A stretch of DNA of 64,000 nt, taken from positions 21,780,001-21,844,000 of the forward strand of contig OY754469.1 of NCBI GenBank assembly GCA_963575645.1, in the 5' to 3' direction. This document shows positions 45,120-54,526 of the stretch, piece by piece. The notes beneath the pieces were generated by a model. The model did no database searches, was not told the DNA's origin, and saw nothing but the letters and a program-made list of their open reading frames with translations. The DNA comes from Xanthostigma xanthostigma (taxonomy: Eukaryota; Arthropoda; Insecta; Raphidioptera; Raphidiidae). Numbering within the stretch: the stretch's first letter is position 1; each line of letters opens with the position of its first letter. Made by a program: the position numbers and the translations under genes.

Positions 45120-46041
45120 AAAGGTGTCCCAACAAAAGCGCCGGATTTAAATTTGCCGCCATTTTGTTAATACGAGTTGTACGGTGATATTTTTTTGACA
45201 ATTGTCACGTACAGACCACGCGATATTTTAAGAATATGGAGAAGTATTCAAACGAATAACGTTTAAATATTATAAAAACACATTACAAAAATGGTGAAAG
45301 TTTTACAAAAACAGCTCGCCAATTACGTCAAGTTTTCGGTTGCAATTATACGCCAAATGAATCGACAGTGAGGCGTTTAATTACAAAATTTGAGACAAAA
45401 CTTACGCCGATGGATCAGAAGACCATTGTTCGTCGTCGTCCTTGTCGGTCACTCGAAAATATAGCCACAGTAAGGGAATCTGTATTTCTTTGAAAATGCG
45501 GCTGGAAAAGCCCTAACTGTTAATAGTGTGCGGTATCGCGAAATGTTAACAGTGTTTTTGTGGCCCGAATTGGATGTAATTGATGTGGAGGACACGTTTC
45601 TCCAACAAGGGTGCGACTGCCACACAGCACGTAAAACAATGGTGTTACTGCAGACTAAGTTTCCAGGCCGTGTCATTTCTCAATTTGGCGATTAACATTG
45701 ACCACCAAGATCGAGCGATCTAACACCGATGGAGTTTTCTCTTTGGGTCTATGTGAAGGAAAAGGTGTATGCAAATAAGCCTGAAACAATTGAACATTTT
45801 AAAGAGGAAATAAGGCGCGTTATTGCTGAAATACAGCCACATTTATTCGAAAATGTTATTCAAAATTTCAACAAAAGAAGAACCCTGTGCCAGAGGTTTC
45901 GTGGTGGCCATTTGCTTGATGTTGTATTTCACGTTTAATCGGAACTATTTTTCTTTATGTTGAAATAAAAATGTTTGCTTAATTAAAAAAATTAATGTTT
46001 TTCTTTAAAATTAAATCCGGCGCTTTTGTTGAGACACCCAT
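45120..46041 (+). mobile_element. Tc1/mariner-superfamily transposon, 922 bp, with TA target
   Basis: The ends GGTGTCCCAACAAAAGCGCC and GGCGCTTTTGTTGAGACACC are inverted repeats of about 28 bp including GGATTTAA. TA flanks both sides (45118-45119 and 46042-46043). The interior holds one decayed transposase gene in plus orientation, so the length is well below the roughly 1.3 kb or more of an intact relative because of an internal deletion. Confidence 0.9.
45236..45938 (+). pseudogene. Mariner-like transposase with N-terminal DUF4817-type helix-turn-helix, broken
   Basis: From the ATG at 45236 the frame reads MEKYSNE, a stop, then RLNIIKTHYKNGESF, NYTPNESTVRRLI and QKTIVRRRPCRSLENIATV, matching the N-terminal helix-turn-helix DNA-binding region of a Tc1/mariner-related family. 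Similarity then jumps, with a frame change, to AAGKALTVNSVRYREML, HTARKTMVLLQTKFPG and SSDLTPMEFSLWVYVKEK, which belong to the C-terminal half of the DDE/D domain. It ends ..RGGHLLDVVFHV. The middle, including the first catalytic acid, is deleted. In the usual QQDGA box the reading is QQGCD, so the second acid is displaced or lost. With stops, a frameshift and a deletion this cannot be active. Confidence 0.88.
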
Positions 46042-46603
46042 TAGTTTAAACTCTGGGGAAGGATATAAACTACTTTTTTTTTCAAAAATCAACCCCTAAA
46101 GAGGTTAAATGTCTTCTTATAAATTAAGGTTAAAAGTGGGTGTTTCGGGACTTTTAATTGATGCACAAAAATTGTGTAATGGTACACATATCGGTCGAAG
46201 TATTGTTAGAGCTATTATAAATAATGGCAAATCTAAAGGAAACAGTGTTTAAATACCAATAATTTTACCAACAGAATTTTCATTAAAAACTGCTTTCTGA
46301 TAACCATAAACAAAACCCAGGGGCAAACAGTTAAGGTAGCTGGAATTCATTTAGAAAAAAACATGTTTTCGTACAGATAGCTGTATGTGGCTTGCTCACG
46401 TGTATCGAATCCACAAAATCTTTATATTTTTAAAAAAATATGATAAAACAAAAAATATTCTTTATAGGATCGTGTTAAATTAGAGTCTTGCTTGAATTTA
46501 TGAATTTTTAATCAACTGCACACTGATTCCATGCGGATGAAGTCGCAAATAAAAGCTAGTGAAGTATTCAGCATAAAGTAGTGTTGATCCAATAGAATGT
46601 TAC

Positions 46604-47025
46604 GATGAAGGAAGGTTTTGGTTGAGGATCATAAATAAGCTTTACCAATGTTACGCTGGTGGCCAACGCTTCGAAAAATTTATTTTCATCTTTAGGGCCT
46701 CAAGCTGGTCAAAAGGTGGTAAATTGTTAAAACAATATAAGTATATGATATTATTATCAGTTAAAACATATTATTATAAACATCTTATTATAAAAAACAT
46801 TAAAAAAATTATTAAATTTATATATAAAATGTCACACAGTAAAAAAATTTATTGCAATACTTGTCTGAAAATATATAACCAAAAAGAACTTTTTGTGAAC
46901 TGATGTTTGATACCTTTTGACCAGCTTGAGAGCCTGAAGATGAAAATACATTTTTCGAAACGTTAGCCACTAGCGTAACATTGGTAAAGCTTATTTATGA
47001 TCCTCAACCAAAACCTTCCTTCATC
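46604..47025 (-). mobile_element. Foldback element with hammerhead-like cores (Penelope-like)
   Basis: Two 114-bp arms (46604-46717 and 46912-47025) are near-perfect reverse complements around a 194-bp AT-rich centre. Each arm carries GGTTGAGGATCATAAATAAGC and a core that reads, in the right arm on the plus strand, CTGAAGA (46934-46940), a T, a GAAAA/TTTTC stem-loop, GAAAC (46957-46961) and GTT. This fits the hammerhead plan CUGANGA-stem II-GAAA-stem III-(G)UH. In the left arm (minus strand) the flanks GGCC and GGCC can pair as stem I, but its core reads CTAAAGA and GAAGC. Such short motifs are known from the terminal repeats of Penelope-like retroelements. No GIY-YIG or reverse-transcriptase coding is present; a 93-codon frame across the left arm and centre is incidental. 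Confidence 0.7.
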
Positions 47026-47564
47026 CTTGTAAAGTATATTTTCGACGAGATATACCTATGTTAAACGAATGTCAGCGAGTTTAACACACATAACTCGAAA
47101 TATCATCACGCTCTAGATATACACAGTATTTTTTTGTCCTATACAACCAATAAAATAGGAGCGTCTGTCTTTATTTGCAATATTTTCAAAATTAATAACA
47201 TTATAGCTTAGCTTAGCGCCCTGCGAGTTATGGATTATTTTACAAGAATCAAAAACAGGTATTTTATGGGGGTAGGACAAAAAACATACAATTTTATCTG
47301 AAATATATTATTAATCATAAATTTGCTAGTTGTTATTCAAAATAAAAATTTAATTCATAATATCTACAAAAAATGTTCAAGAATCTGTTGATTGCGATCA
47401 GGATGAAAGTCATTGTTATTCTTAATATTCGCCTTCGCGACATCTAATTCTTGATCGCGATTGAAAACTGCGTATTAATCTGTATTTCACTGCACTCAAA
47501 CTTCTCATGACATCGCTTATGAAGCATTTTGGTCCAAATCTGCCAACAGAAATTAATGTGATAG

Positions 47565-48335
47565 TCCAGTCACTTAAGGGTTTCACCTCGGAATGAAACG
47601 GAATAAGCTGAATATTTATATAAACATTTTTTTGGCATTCTAAATGTAGTCTTAAAAGTCTCAAAGGTCACGTGTGAGCATCCATAGATATTCAAAAATC
47701 ACTTTTTTGCAAATATCTCGCATTCTTTGCCTCAAATCGTATTTTTACTTATTATAAAAGTTGTAGAGTATAAAATTCTCTACAAATTTTGTCTTAAACA
47801 ATTGTTAATACATTAACTGATTTTCAGATAGAGCGCTCAGCCATACATGCCATAATACGGTTTTTTAACTTAATCATTCGTTAAATATTAGTTGATTAAC
47901 TATATTTAATACATTATATTTATAAATAATACTTATAAATCAAATAGTCATTTAATGTTACTTACCTTTTTCATATAAATAATGAAGTATAATTAAGTGA
48001 ATTTTTTAAATATATTTTAATAATATTCTTATTAAGATAATTGTACTTTAAGCGTATAAAAAATTGTTTAAGACGAAATTTGTAGAGAATTTTATACTAT
48101 ACAACTTTTATAATAATAACAAATATGATTTGAGGCTAAGGAAGCGTGATAATGGCAAAAAACTGATTTTTGCGACTTTGACCTTGAATATTTAAGGACG
48201 CTCACACGTGACCTTATGAGACTTTTGAGGCATTATTTAGAATGCCAAAATAAAGGTTTATATACAAATATTCAGCTAATTCCGTTTCATTCCGAGGTTG
48301 TCCCCTATTTTTAGCTTATTTGACAGCACTATGAG
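47565..48335 (+). mobile_element. Long-arm foldback element, unsplit copy
   Basis: Arms of about 235 bp (47586-47816 and 48058-48297) are imperfect reverse complements starting CCTCGGAATGAAACGGAAT. They carry TGTAGAGTATAAAATTCTC and GGTCACGTGTGAGC. The outer ends differ: GTCACTTAAGGGTTTCA on the left and TTGTCCCCTATTTTTAGCTT on the right. The same two unequal ends occur on the split copy at 35040-38285, so they belong to the element. Non-coding. Confidence 0.82.
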
Positions 48336-48761
48336 CAGTAATAACTTATACAAGTAGGTGTGTTTAGATACTCCAGATATTATTTTTTGTCAAGTTTTCA
48401 TAAACAAATATAAAAATTTAATATTTCAAAATCAGTGCTCAAAACATCTGATTATAGAGATTAAATTAATTTATAGTAAATCTTTTTTTTTTATAACCGA
48501 CATATTTCTTGACCGTTATGTACGGATAACTTTGCAATTTTTAATGAAGTTTTCCATACGAAATTCTATCGTGAGAAGATAATTGACATTCTGGGTATCA
48601 GTGAAAGCAAGTTTTTTGAAAAAGCTTATGACATTTTCGTCTTATTTTTAAATATGCATTTTGTATCTCTTCTGGAGGTAAGGAATTTCCATCTATCCTA
48701 GAGTTGCTATAAATCAAATTAATCATCCAACTGAAAAAAAAAACCAATCCAGCAATTAATA

Positions 48762-49197
48762 CCGCTGCACACGAGGCTAGAAACGCTGCTAGATTTGCCT
48801 ATTAGTTTTCTAGCGCCCGTTTTCTTGATTGCTGTTGTGCTCGCTTCACACGAGACTATTTTTCAAACTTGATTTGTGGATAGATCTGGTACGTGCGCAG
48901 TGACAGTTCGAATATAATCACAGAGCAAAACATGTCTGTTGTCTGACTCTGAGCAGAATGACACCATGTTGGTTTGTGGGGTGTTTGTTCAAGTGCCCAC
49001 GTGACAAGATACTGCTTCCTGATTGGTTCTTGCTCATACCTAACAGCAAATCTAGCAGGGAAAATAGGCCTTGTTCTAATTTCAAAACCTATCTTGTGAG
49101 CTAGCAGGTCAGCCCGGAGTGACGTCATTTCTAGCTTCGTACCCAGCCTACCGGCCAGCAGAATTCCTAGCAGCATTTCTAGCCTCGTGTGCAGCGG
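48762..49197 (-). mobile_element. MITE, CCGCTGCACACGAGG family, best-preserved copy
   Basis: It is 436 bp with 31-bp terminal inverted repeats: left CCGCTGCACACGAGGCTAG.., right ending ..CTAGCCTCGTGTGCAGCGG. Subterminal CTAGCAG/CTGCTAG words recur. The interior matches copies at 7767-8203 and 8212-8482 (GTGACGTCATT, CTGATTGGTTCTTGCTC). Flanking bases do not show a clear duplication. The 106-codon minus-strand frame inside it is incidental. Confidence 0.88.
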
Positions 49198-49587
49198 CCT
49201 TTAGGCAGATATTTCAGAGATGATTTATTTGCATTTAGAATTGAAGAGAATTAAAACCATTTTTTGTACAATCTCCCATAAAATAGCTGCTTTTCATGCC
49301 TGTATACCGGCTGGAAAATTACCTTTTTTTCACACTAGTGCGTAAAGTAAAATGAAAGTAATTCGATTTTACCAATCCAATAGTAGTATCTGTCAGTTGC
49401 CATTTAAATGGACGTTGCTATCGTAATCAATTCACATAAATCCTTTATAGCTAAACTGAACTCTCAAAAATATTACAAATATAGTTATTGTGATATGAAA
49501 ATCAGCTATTTTATAGGATGTACGTGTTAAAAATGTAAAGGGTAGCTTGTTCGTGACTGTTGAAACTTGTTAGTCGTTGGTTTCAAC

Positions 49588-49645
49588 ATAATGTCACTCC
49601 TCGTGTAATGACTTCATTTACGGACGAGATACATAAATTACTATT
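49588..49645 (+). repeat. 58-bp segment repeated at 63313-63370
   Basis: ATAATGTCAC, CTCGT, TTTACG and ACGAGATACATAAA occur in identical order and spacing in both places. It lies about 20 bp beyond the 3' end of the candidate exon at 49666-49922. Confidence 0.8.
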
Positions 49646-49665
49646 TTTTTTTTCAATAACCGTAC

Positions 49666-49922
49666 CTGAGGAGTCTAAAGTCGACAGTTTTCGTTGCATG
49701 TAGAGCACAAGCGAGAAATATGATGCTACACAAATAGCAGGATATTACACCGAACAATGGTACATAGAGAACTTCTTCTACGAAGGTACCGTCTAAACCA
49801 ACATAATCGCACGCAAGGTATATCGAATAACCCAAGGTCGGTGGAAATTGGTAAACTAAATACTCTAGTGGAAACCAGAAGTCGACCACAATGTTTTCCA
49901 TTATAAAAGCGGAAAGCACAAA
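49666..49922 (-). CDS. Candidate internal exon of an unrecognised membrane protein
   Basis: On the minus strand TTTCTTTTTTAG precedes an open segment of 257 bases, which is followed by CTCAG/GTACGG, so acceptor and donor dinucleotides frame it. It encodes about 85 residues including FVLSAFIMENIVVDFWFPLE, GYSIYLACDYVG and VPLFGVISCYLCSIIFLACA, with hydrophobic segments long enough to span a membrane and a C-terminal ATKTVDFRLLR. The general look (WFP motif followed by membrane segments) recalls insect 7TM chemoreceptors, but no diagnostic motif is present, so no family is claimed. It would splice in phase 0 to the candidate exon at 51566-51781. No further downstream exon was recognised. A chance open frame is a real alternative. 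Confidence 0.3.
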
Positions 49923-50205
49923 CTAAAAAAGAAAAATGTTGAAAATAAGAAACAGATAACTGGCGGCTAAGTACTTGTAATACTGCATTGATTTAGTTTA
50001 TAGTATCAGCTTATAAAACTGCTGGATCGATTTGAATTTTGTTTTCACTGTTATATAGAGCATTTTTTTAAAGTGTTTAAGATGACGGACAATCCAGTAA
50101 CTGCCATTTAATATAAGTTAAACTAACTTCTCTATAAATACTGCTGAAGTGCATGTCTGTGATTTAAAAAAATATAGCTGTTTTATGATACCTAATAGTG
50201 AGTGC

Positions 50206-51139
50206 GATGGCGATAGAAATGGTCAAGGAGTACTCGGTGGCAGAAACGCTCTCTTTCGGGTAGTCTGAGTCCCCCTCTACAAATCCGCTTGGTTGAGTAG
50301 GGGTCTAGCACGTTGTGATATGTCGCTGAGGCGCTAAAAAAACGGCAAAATCCAAAAGTCCTCTATTAAATGACAGAAAATGACTAAACAGCATCTGGGC
50401 AGAAACAAATTTTTCTATCAATTTACCCCCTGCAGAAACTTTCAAAGTCCTTTCAAAAAATCAAAACAATTAAAAATTGAATTTGAAGTTGAAACTTGAC
50501 ATAATGGTTGATTCGGTGGCCCGGAATACGAGCTAAATTTTCGTGGCTCCAAGTGACCTCACTTCATTTCGATGATTCTTCAAAATTTGCACAGGCAAAA
50601 AGTCCTCGCGCGGTGGCAGAAATTCTTACCAGGCTTTCTATTAGTACCCAAAAAGTTTGTAAAAAATATTATCTGCCAATTTTGTCACTGCTATTTAATG
50701 TACTTGTCATTAATGCTTTGCCTGAATACCATGTTAAACTTTCCGCGAATATGACGCGTGTTTGCAAAGTCGATTTTGGCAGAAAACTGTATCCCGGGAT
50801 TCTCTACAAAAAGACGAACCGTCTGAGCTCGGTTTCACTCACCGAGCTTTTTTTTAATTTATTTATTTTGTATTTATTTATTATACTGATAGTCTCTGCC
50901 GGGGGTGAATTGTCAGAAAATATTTTTTCTGCAAGTAGGAGGGCCTCCAGATGCTGTTTAGTCATTTTCTGTCATTTAATAGAGGACTTTTGGATTTTGC
51001 CGTTTTTTTAGCGCCTCAGCGACATATCACAACGTGCTAGACCCCTACTCCACCAAACGGATATGTAGAGGGGGGCTCAGACTACACGAAAGAGAACGTT
51101 TCTGCAACACAGTGCTCCTTGACCATTTCTGTCGCCGTC
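50206..51139. mobile_element. Foldback element, 934 bp, with 193-bp arms
   Basis: The arms 50206-50398 and 50947-51139 are reverse complements with scattered mismatches and no large gaps. They share GGGGTCTAGCACGTTGTGATATG, ATTAAATGACAGAAAATGAC and AAACAGCATCTGG. Weaker inverted similarity continues inward (GCAGAAA.., CACCCCCGGCAGAG). The outer ends read GATGGCGATAGAAATGG. The 167-codon frame in the centre (50508-51011) runs into the right arm and has no known motif. Long arms suggest a foldback or Mutator-like element, but no target duplication is evident. Confidence 0.85.
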
Positions 51140-51565
51140 TAGCTAACTATAAGCATAAACAACTGTTTTTATTATTTTTGTCTGTCTGTTTGCCCGGTCT
51201 CATCTCGAAAACGGTGCAACGGATCAAATTCAAATTTCACAAGTAGGCTGTTTATATGAATGAAGACATGTACTACCGGTCGACTGAGATGTTTTCGAGG
51301 GATGAAACATATAATTTTCTTTCCTATTTATTACTGACTTCCTTTAACAATAGACAGCCCAATAATTTATTCTCTTTGCTAAAATGTCTATAATGATTTT
51401 TAAGGCACGTTTAAATTATTGACAAACTAGACTTTTAAAATCTAGTATTACGTTTCTGTCGCTATTCTGTTATATTCGTCTATTTTGTTTTGTAAAAGTG
51501 GACGTCTATTTGAATTATTATGAATATACTTTTGATGAAATTATAATTAATTTGAAAGCACGTAC

Positions 51566-51781
51566 CTCGTAAATGTTAGCAGCAGCCCAGTGTAGGGGCC
51601 TGAAGGAACATGGATATAATATTACGTTTAATAATATTATAAACACGGACGATGCAAATATAACGCTGGAAAATAATGGAGGGTCACTAATTATGTCTGG
51701 ATGCGCTACCGGCGATTGAAATATGTAAACTGTGGCACAATTCAGCAAAAACACTGCTAAAACTGGTAAAAATCTAGCCAT
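51566..51781 (-). CDS. Candidate first exon with signal-peptide-like start
   Basis: The ATG at 51781 opens 72 codons that end at a good donor, TACGAG/GTACGTGC. The start MARFLPVLAVFLLNCATVY is a plausible signal peptide or first membrane segment, and SVIFASSVFIILLNVILY a second membrane segment. It lies in phase 0 with the acceptor at 49922, the intron being about 1.64 kb and holding the 934-bp foldback. Both exons are unsupported by similarity. If it is real, this is the only host gene seen in the window. Confidence 0.28.
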
Positions 51782-52067
51782 TTGTATAACGTAACATGAA
51801 AACTACAAAATAAATTTAGCGGTTTCAAAACAAAAAATATGAGAACTAGCTAACGCAGAAAAAGAAAAATTTTATGTGGCTTTCAACTTGACATAAATCA
51901 CAATAATTCTCGATAAACATAAGCAAGATTTCTTTGCTAATTTTTCATGGAAACGGCGTTTGTTGTTACTATGAGGATCCTATTATAACTTATTTACAAA
52001 TAATTTTATTGACAGTTTCTCTTACTTAGTTGAGAAAATATCTTCGCTACTCTTAATAACTAGCCGT

Positions 52068-52200
52068 TACCCGCGGCTTCGCACGCGATTGAGATGAAAC
52101 ACGGATGCGTTTCCATTATTTGGCATAGTTACTCTTTTCTCGACGTAGACCCCCTAATAAATTTTAAAATTGATGAAATTCAACCTTGAAAATTACACCC
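52068..52200 (+). repeat. Start of an ACTAGC-type dispersed repeat
   Basis: ACTAGCCGTTACCCGCGGCTTCGCACGCG is a common opening of insect dispersed repeats; a shorter copy of the same opening is at 61870. The rest is degraded. Confidence 0.5.
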
Positions 52201-52409
52201 ATGTTAATTTTTAGACTATATTTACCTTTTTTCATCCCCCATTGCTATTAATTAAGTGGAAGTTTAAAAATGAAGAAAATAACGGGAAGTGTGATAGATG
52301 GAAAATATAGTAATGGTACAAATGACGTTCGTTATGACATAAAGTCGAGAAACGAACGTTAAACGCATTATTATTATTATATTCTATTAGGGTATATGTC
52401 CCTAAAAGT

Positions 52410-52840
52410 CGTTACCAATTTGAAAATAAATAACTTTATTTACATCGTAGGTACATATCTGTACATATAAGTAATAGCGTCAACAGTATAATTTCACTTA
52501 TTTAACAAATTCATGTGTCCTGTAAAAGACGTTTAGTAGTAAGTACTTTCGAAATTCTGTTTTGAAAAGCTTTTTGCATACAATATTTTTTATTTGACTA
52601 GAAACTTTGTTATATATTCGAATCATGGCATTGCGGGCACCCTTTTGAACAACTGTGAGACGTGAACTTGCCAATTTAATATTCTTATTTCTAATTTCGT
52701 ATTTGTGATTTATCTATTTTAAAAATAACTCAGGATTATTTTTCACAAAGAAGGCGCATTCGAATACATCTTTTTTGTATTAATAGAATTTTCTCTATGT
52801 CTACCGAATCTCCCCAAAATATAATATTAGATATCGTGAT
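52410..52840 (-). pseudogene. 3' end of a CR1/Jockey-like LINE
   Basis: Leftwards from about 52840 the translation is NIIFWGDSVDIEKILLIQKR, CIRMRLLCEKNNPELF, a stop, INHKYEIRNKNIKLASSRLT, VVQKGARNAMIRIYNKVSSQ and KLFKTEFRKYLLLNVFY, ending THEFVK and a stop at 52498. This is the C-terminal tail of the same type of ORF2 seen at 21432-23570 (compare IIIWG..EISRVLVIQKQ and NPFYDISEF). One in-frame stop breaks it. The 3' untranslated end runs to about 52420 with AATAAAGTTATTTA. The 5' side is lost at a small inverted repeat (52850-52970). Confidence 0.82.
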
Positions 52841-52849
52841 CATCGTGAT

Positions 52850-52970
52850 AACAATAATAAGAAAAAAATCGCATGTATGCACAGACAAAAATAAATTAGA
52901 TCTATTTATTACAAATAAATTTAATATATTTTTGTCCACATACCTGCGTTTTTTTCTTATTATCATTATA
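52850..52970. repeat. Imperfect 120-bp inverted repeat
   Basis: ATAATAAGAAAAAAATCGCATGTATG and ACAGACAAAAAT on the left pair with ATTTTTGTCCACATACC and GCGTTTTTTTCTTATTAT on the right. It probably is a small MITE marking the broken 5' edge of the LINE fragment. Confidence 0.7.
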
Positions 52971-52984
52971 CCAGTGTAATACAA

Positions 52985-53965
52985 TAAAATTGACGTTTTG
53001 GGAATGGCCTAGTTTAAATAAAATTATTTGCAGTGGAAGTTCACTTTTAAATCAGTTATAAGAAGAGGTGATTATTGTTTAGTGTCCGGTGAATCGACTG
53101 TAAGAAGTCTCTTTCAAAATTTTATTCGGATAGTGCAACAGATTTTGAGCAACTATATTTCTTAATCCGTACGGTGACTTTTGAACGTGCCAATATACGG
53201 TGTTATAAATGTTTGTATTTGTACAGTAGGTACATAACATGGCGTGTTGTGAGTATTATTGTGGCTCGTGGCGTCATGGTTCGAAACAAATGACTGGTAG
53301 AGCGCGGATAATGCCGGCCACCGTTTGCTTATCCCTCACTTAAATCTCTCTGACTTACCTATTCTTTTATTATTATTCATATCTCTTTATAAAAAAATAT
53401 AATTATGATGAGATACAACAGTATATAACAACATAAAATTCCGCTATATGTGCCTTCAACATGATTGCAGTGTTTCAAAGTACACCTGTGGATCATTTTT
53501 TTCTTCTTCATAAATACTTTAGATAGGCCGCATTTTGTTTAGGTTTTTATTTCGATTTAGGAAGTTATAATACTAATAATGATAGTGTCACATCATGATA
53601 ATAAAGATAGCTTTAAAATGATGAAAGAATTATTTAAAGTCATTGAATATCTTATTTTTTTTTTGTACAAGACTGGCCGACGTCTGGTCGGGCATTATAA
53701 CACTGGAAACAAAGAACTTTTGAAGAAAATGTTAATAAACATAACAGTGGTTAATAAACGTGTTGTAAATCTTTATATGTAAAAATTACGTGTCACATGT
53801 TTGTCCGCGATGAACTCCTAAACTACTGACCCGATTTTAAATTTGATTTGCACACCGTGTGCAATTCGACCCAACTTGAAAGATAGGATAGCTTACATTT
53901 CAATTTATAGTCGCAATATTATTTTATTGCAAATTATTTGTCTATTCCTTGACAGTCATAATTAT
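52985..53965. other. Unannotated DNA
   Basis: No gene or repeat recognised. Confidence 0.5.
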
Positions 53966-54330
53966 CTGTTGACTGGATTGAGTGAATATTCAATAGATGG
54001 CGCAACGTTTCATATAAGCTAGCACGACGGCGCAGCCGGAGTGCTCAGCTCCAAAGGATTCTAACAGATGGCGATACCTGTTGACTGGATTGAGTGAATA
54101 TTCAATAGATGGCGCAACGTTTCATATAAGCTACAATTCAATAGCATAACCACCACGTGTTGCTGAGGTTAAGGTATCGAGCACGACGGCGCAGCCGGAG
54201 TGCTCGACATACACACATATACGCCCATGTATATTTTAAAATAAATAAAATAGATAGATAGATGTTCCAATTAAATTGTTTTATAATTTCACTTTATACG
54301 TAGCGAAGCACGTACAGGGCCGCTAGTTCT
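53966..54330 (-). repeat. ACTAGCGGCCC-type dispersed repeat with internal duplication
   Basis: The element reads leftwards from GAACTAGCGGCCC (54330). GAGCACTCCGGCTGCGCCGTC and ATACATGGGCGTATATGTGT (as reverse complements) are shared with 55815-56432 in opposite orientation. A 55-base unit starting CTGTTGACTGGATTGAGTGA is repeated exactly at 53966-54020 and 54078-54132, and AGCACGACGGCGCAGCCGGA occurs at 54021 and 54180. Confidence 0.8.
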
Positions 54331-54526
54331 CTTATAAAATTCACGTCTCCGCTAAATTGCGGATTTTGCCTATGAAACAGTAAAAGAACAATATGGATAA
54401 GCTGTCACTATTCTGTAAATGAGTGCTGCATTTTTGTATTCCTATTAGTAAAATAAGTATTGTTATTAGTAGTCATAGTAACTAATAAGTTATAATATAG
54501 CAAGTCATAAATGTAAGATATAAAAT

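Larger units (their letters stand above)
44878..46561 (+). repeat. Insect dispersed repeat (TACTAATATTATAAATA...AAAGCTAGT) split by a transposon
   Basis: It begins CTGTACTAATATTATAAATA, has CTCTGTCTGTCTGGCTGTTACG and AATTTAATATGGAGATA, and ends GCGGATGAAGTCGCAAATAAAAGCTAGT. This order is the signature of a widespread repeat in Lepidoptera and other insects. AATATGGAGATAGTTT is broken at GAGATA by the Tc1/mariner insertion and resumes with TTAGTTTAAACTCTGGGGAAGG. Confidence 0.75.

Noticed and set aside
46622..46903. 93-codon frame in the 46604-47025 foldback, with a CxxC-like end
   Set aside because: It is made of one inverted arm plus AT-rich spacer; no GIY-YIG or reverse-transcriptase motif.
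48856..49176. 106-codon minus-strand frame
   Set aside because: It lies wholly within the 48762-49197 MITE; no similarity to a transposase.
50508..51011. 167-codon plus-strand frame
   Set aside because: It starts in the centre of a foldback and runs into its inverted arm; no known domain, and the arm is matched non-coding sequence on the other side.
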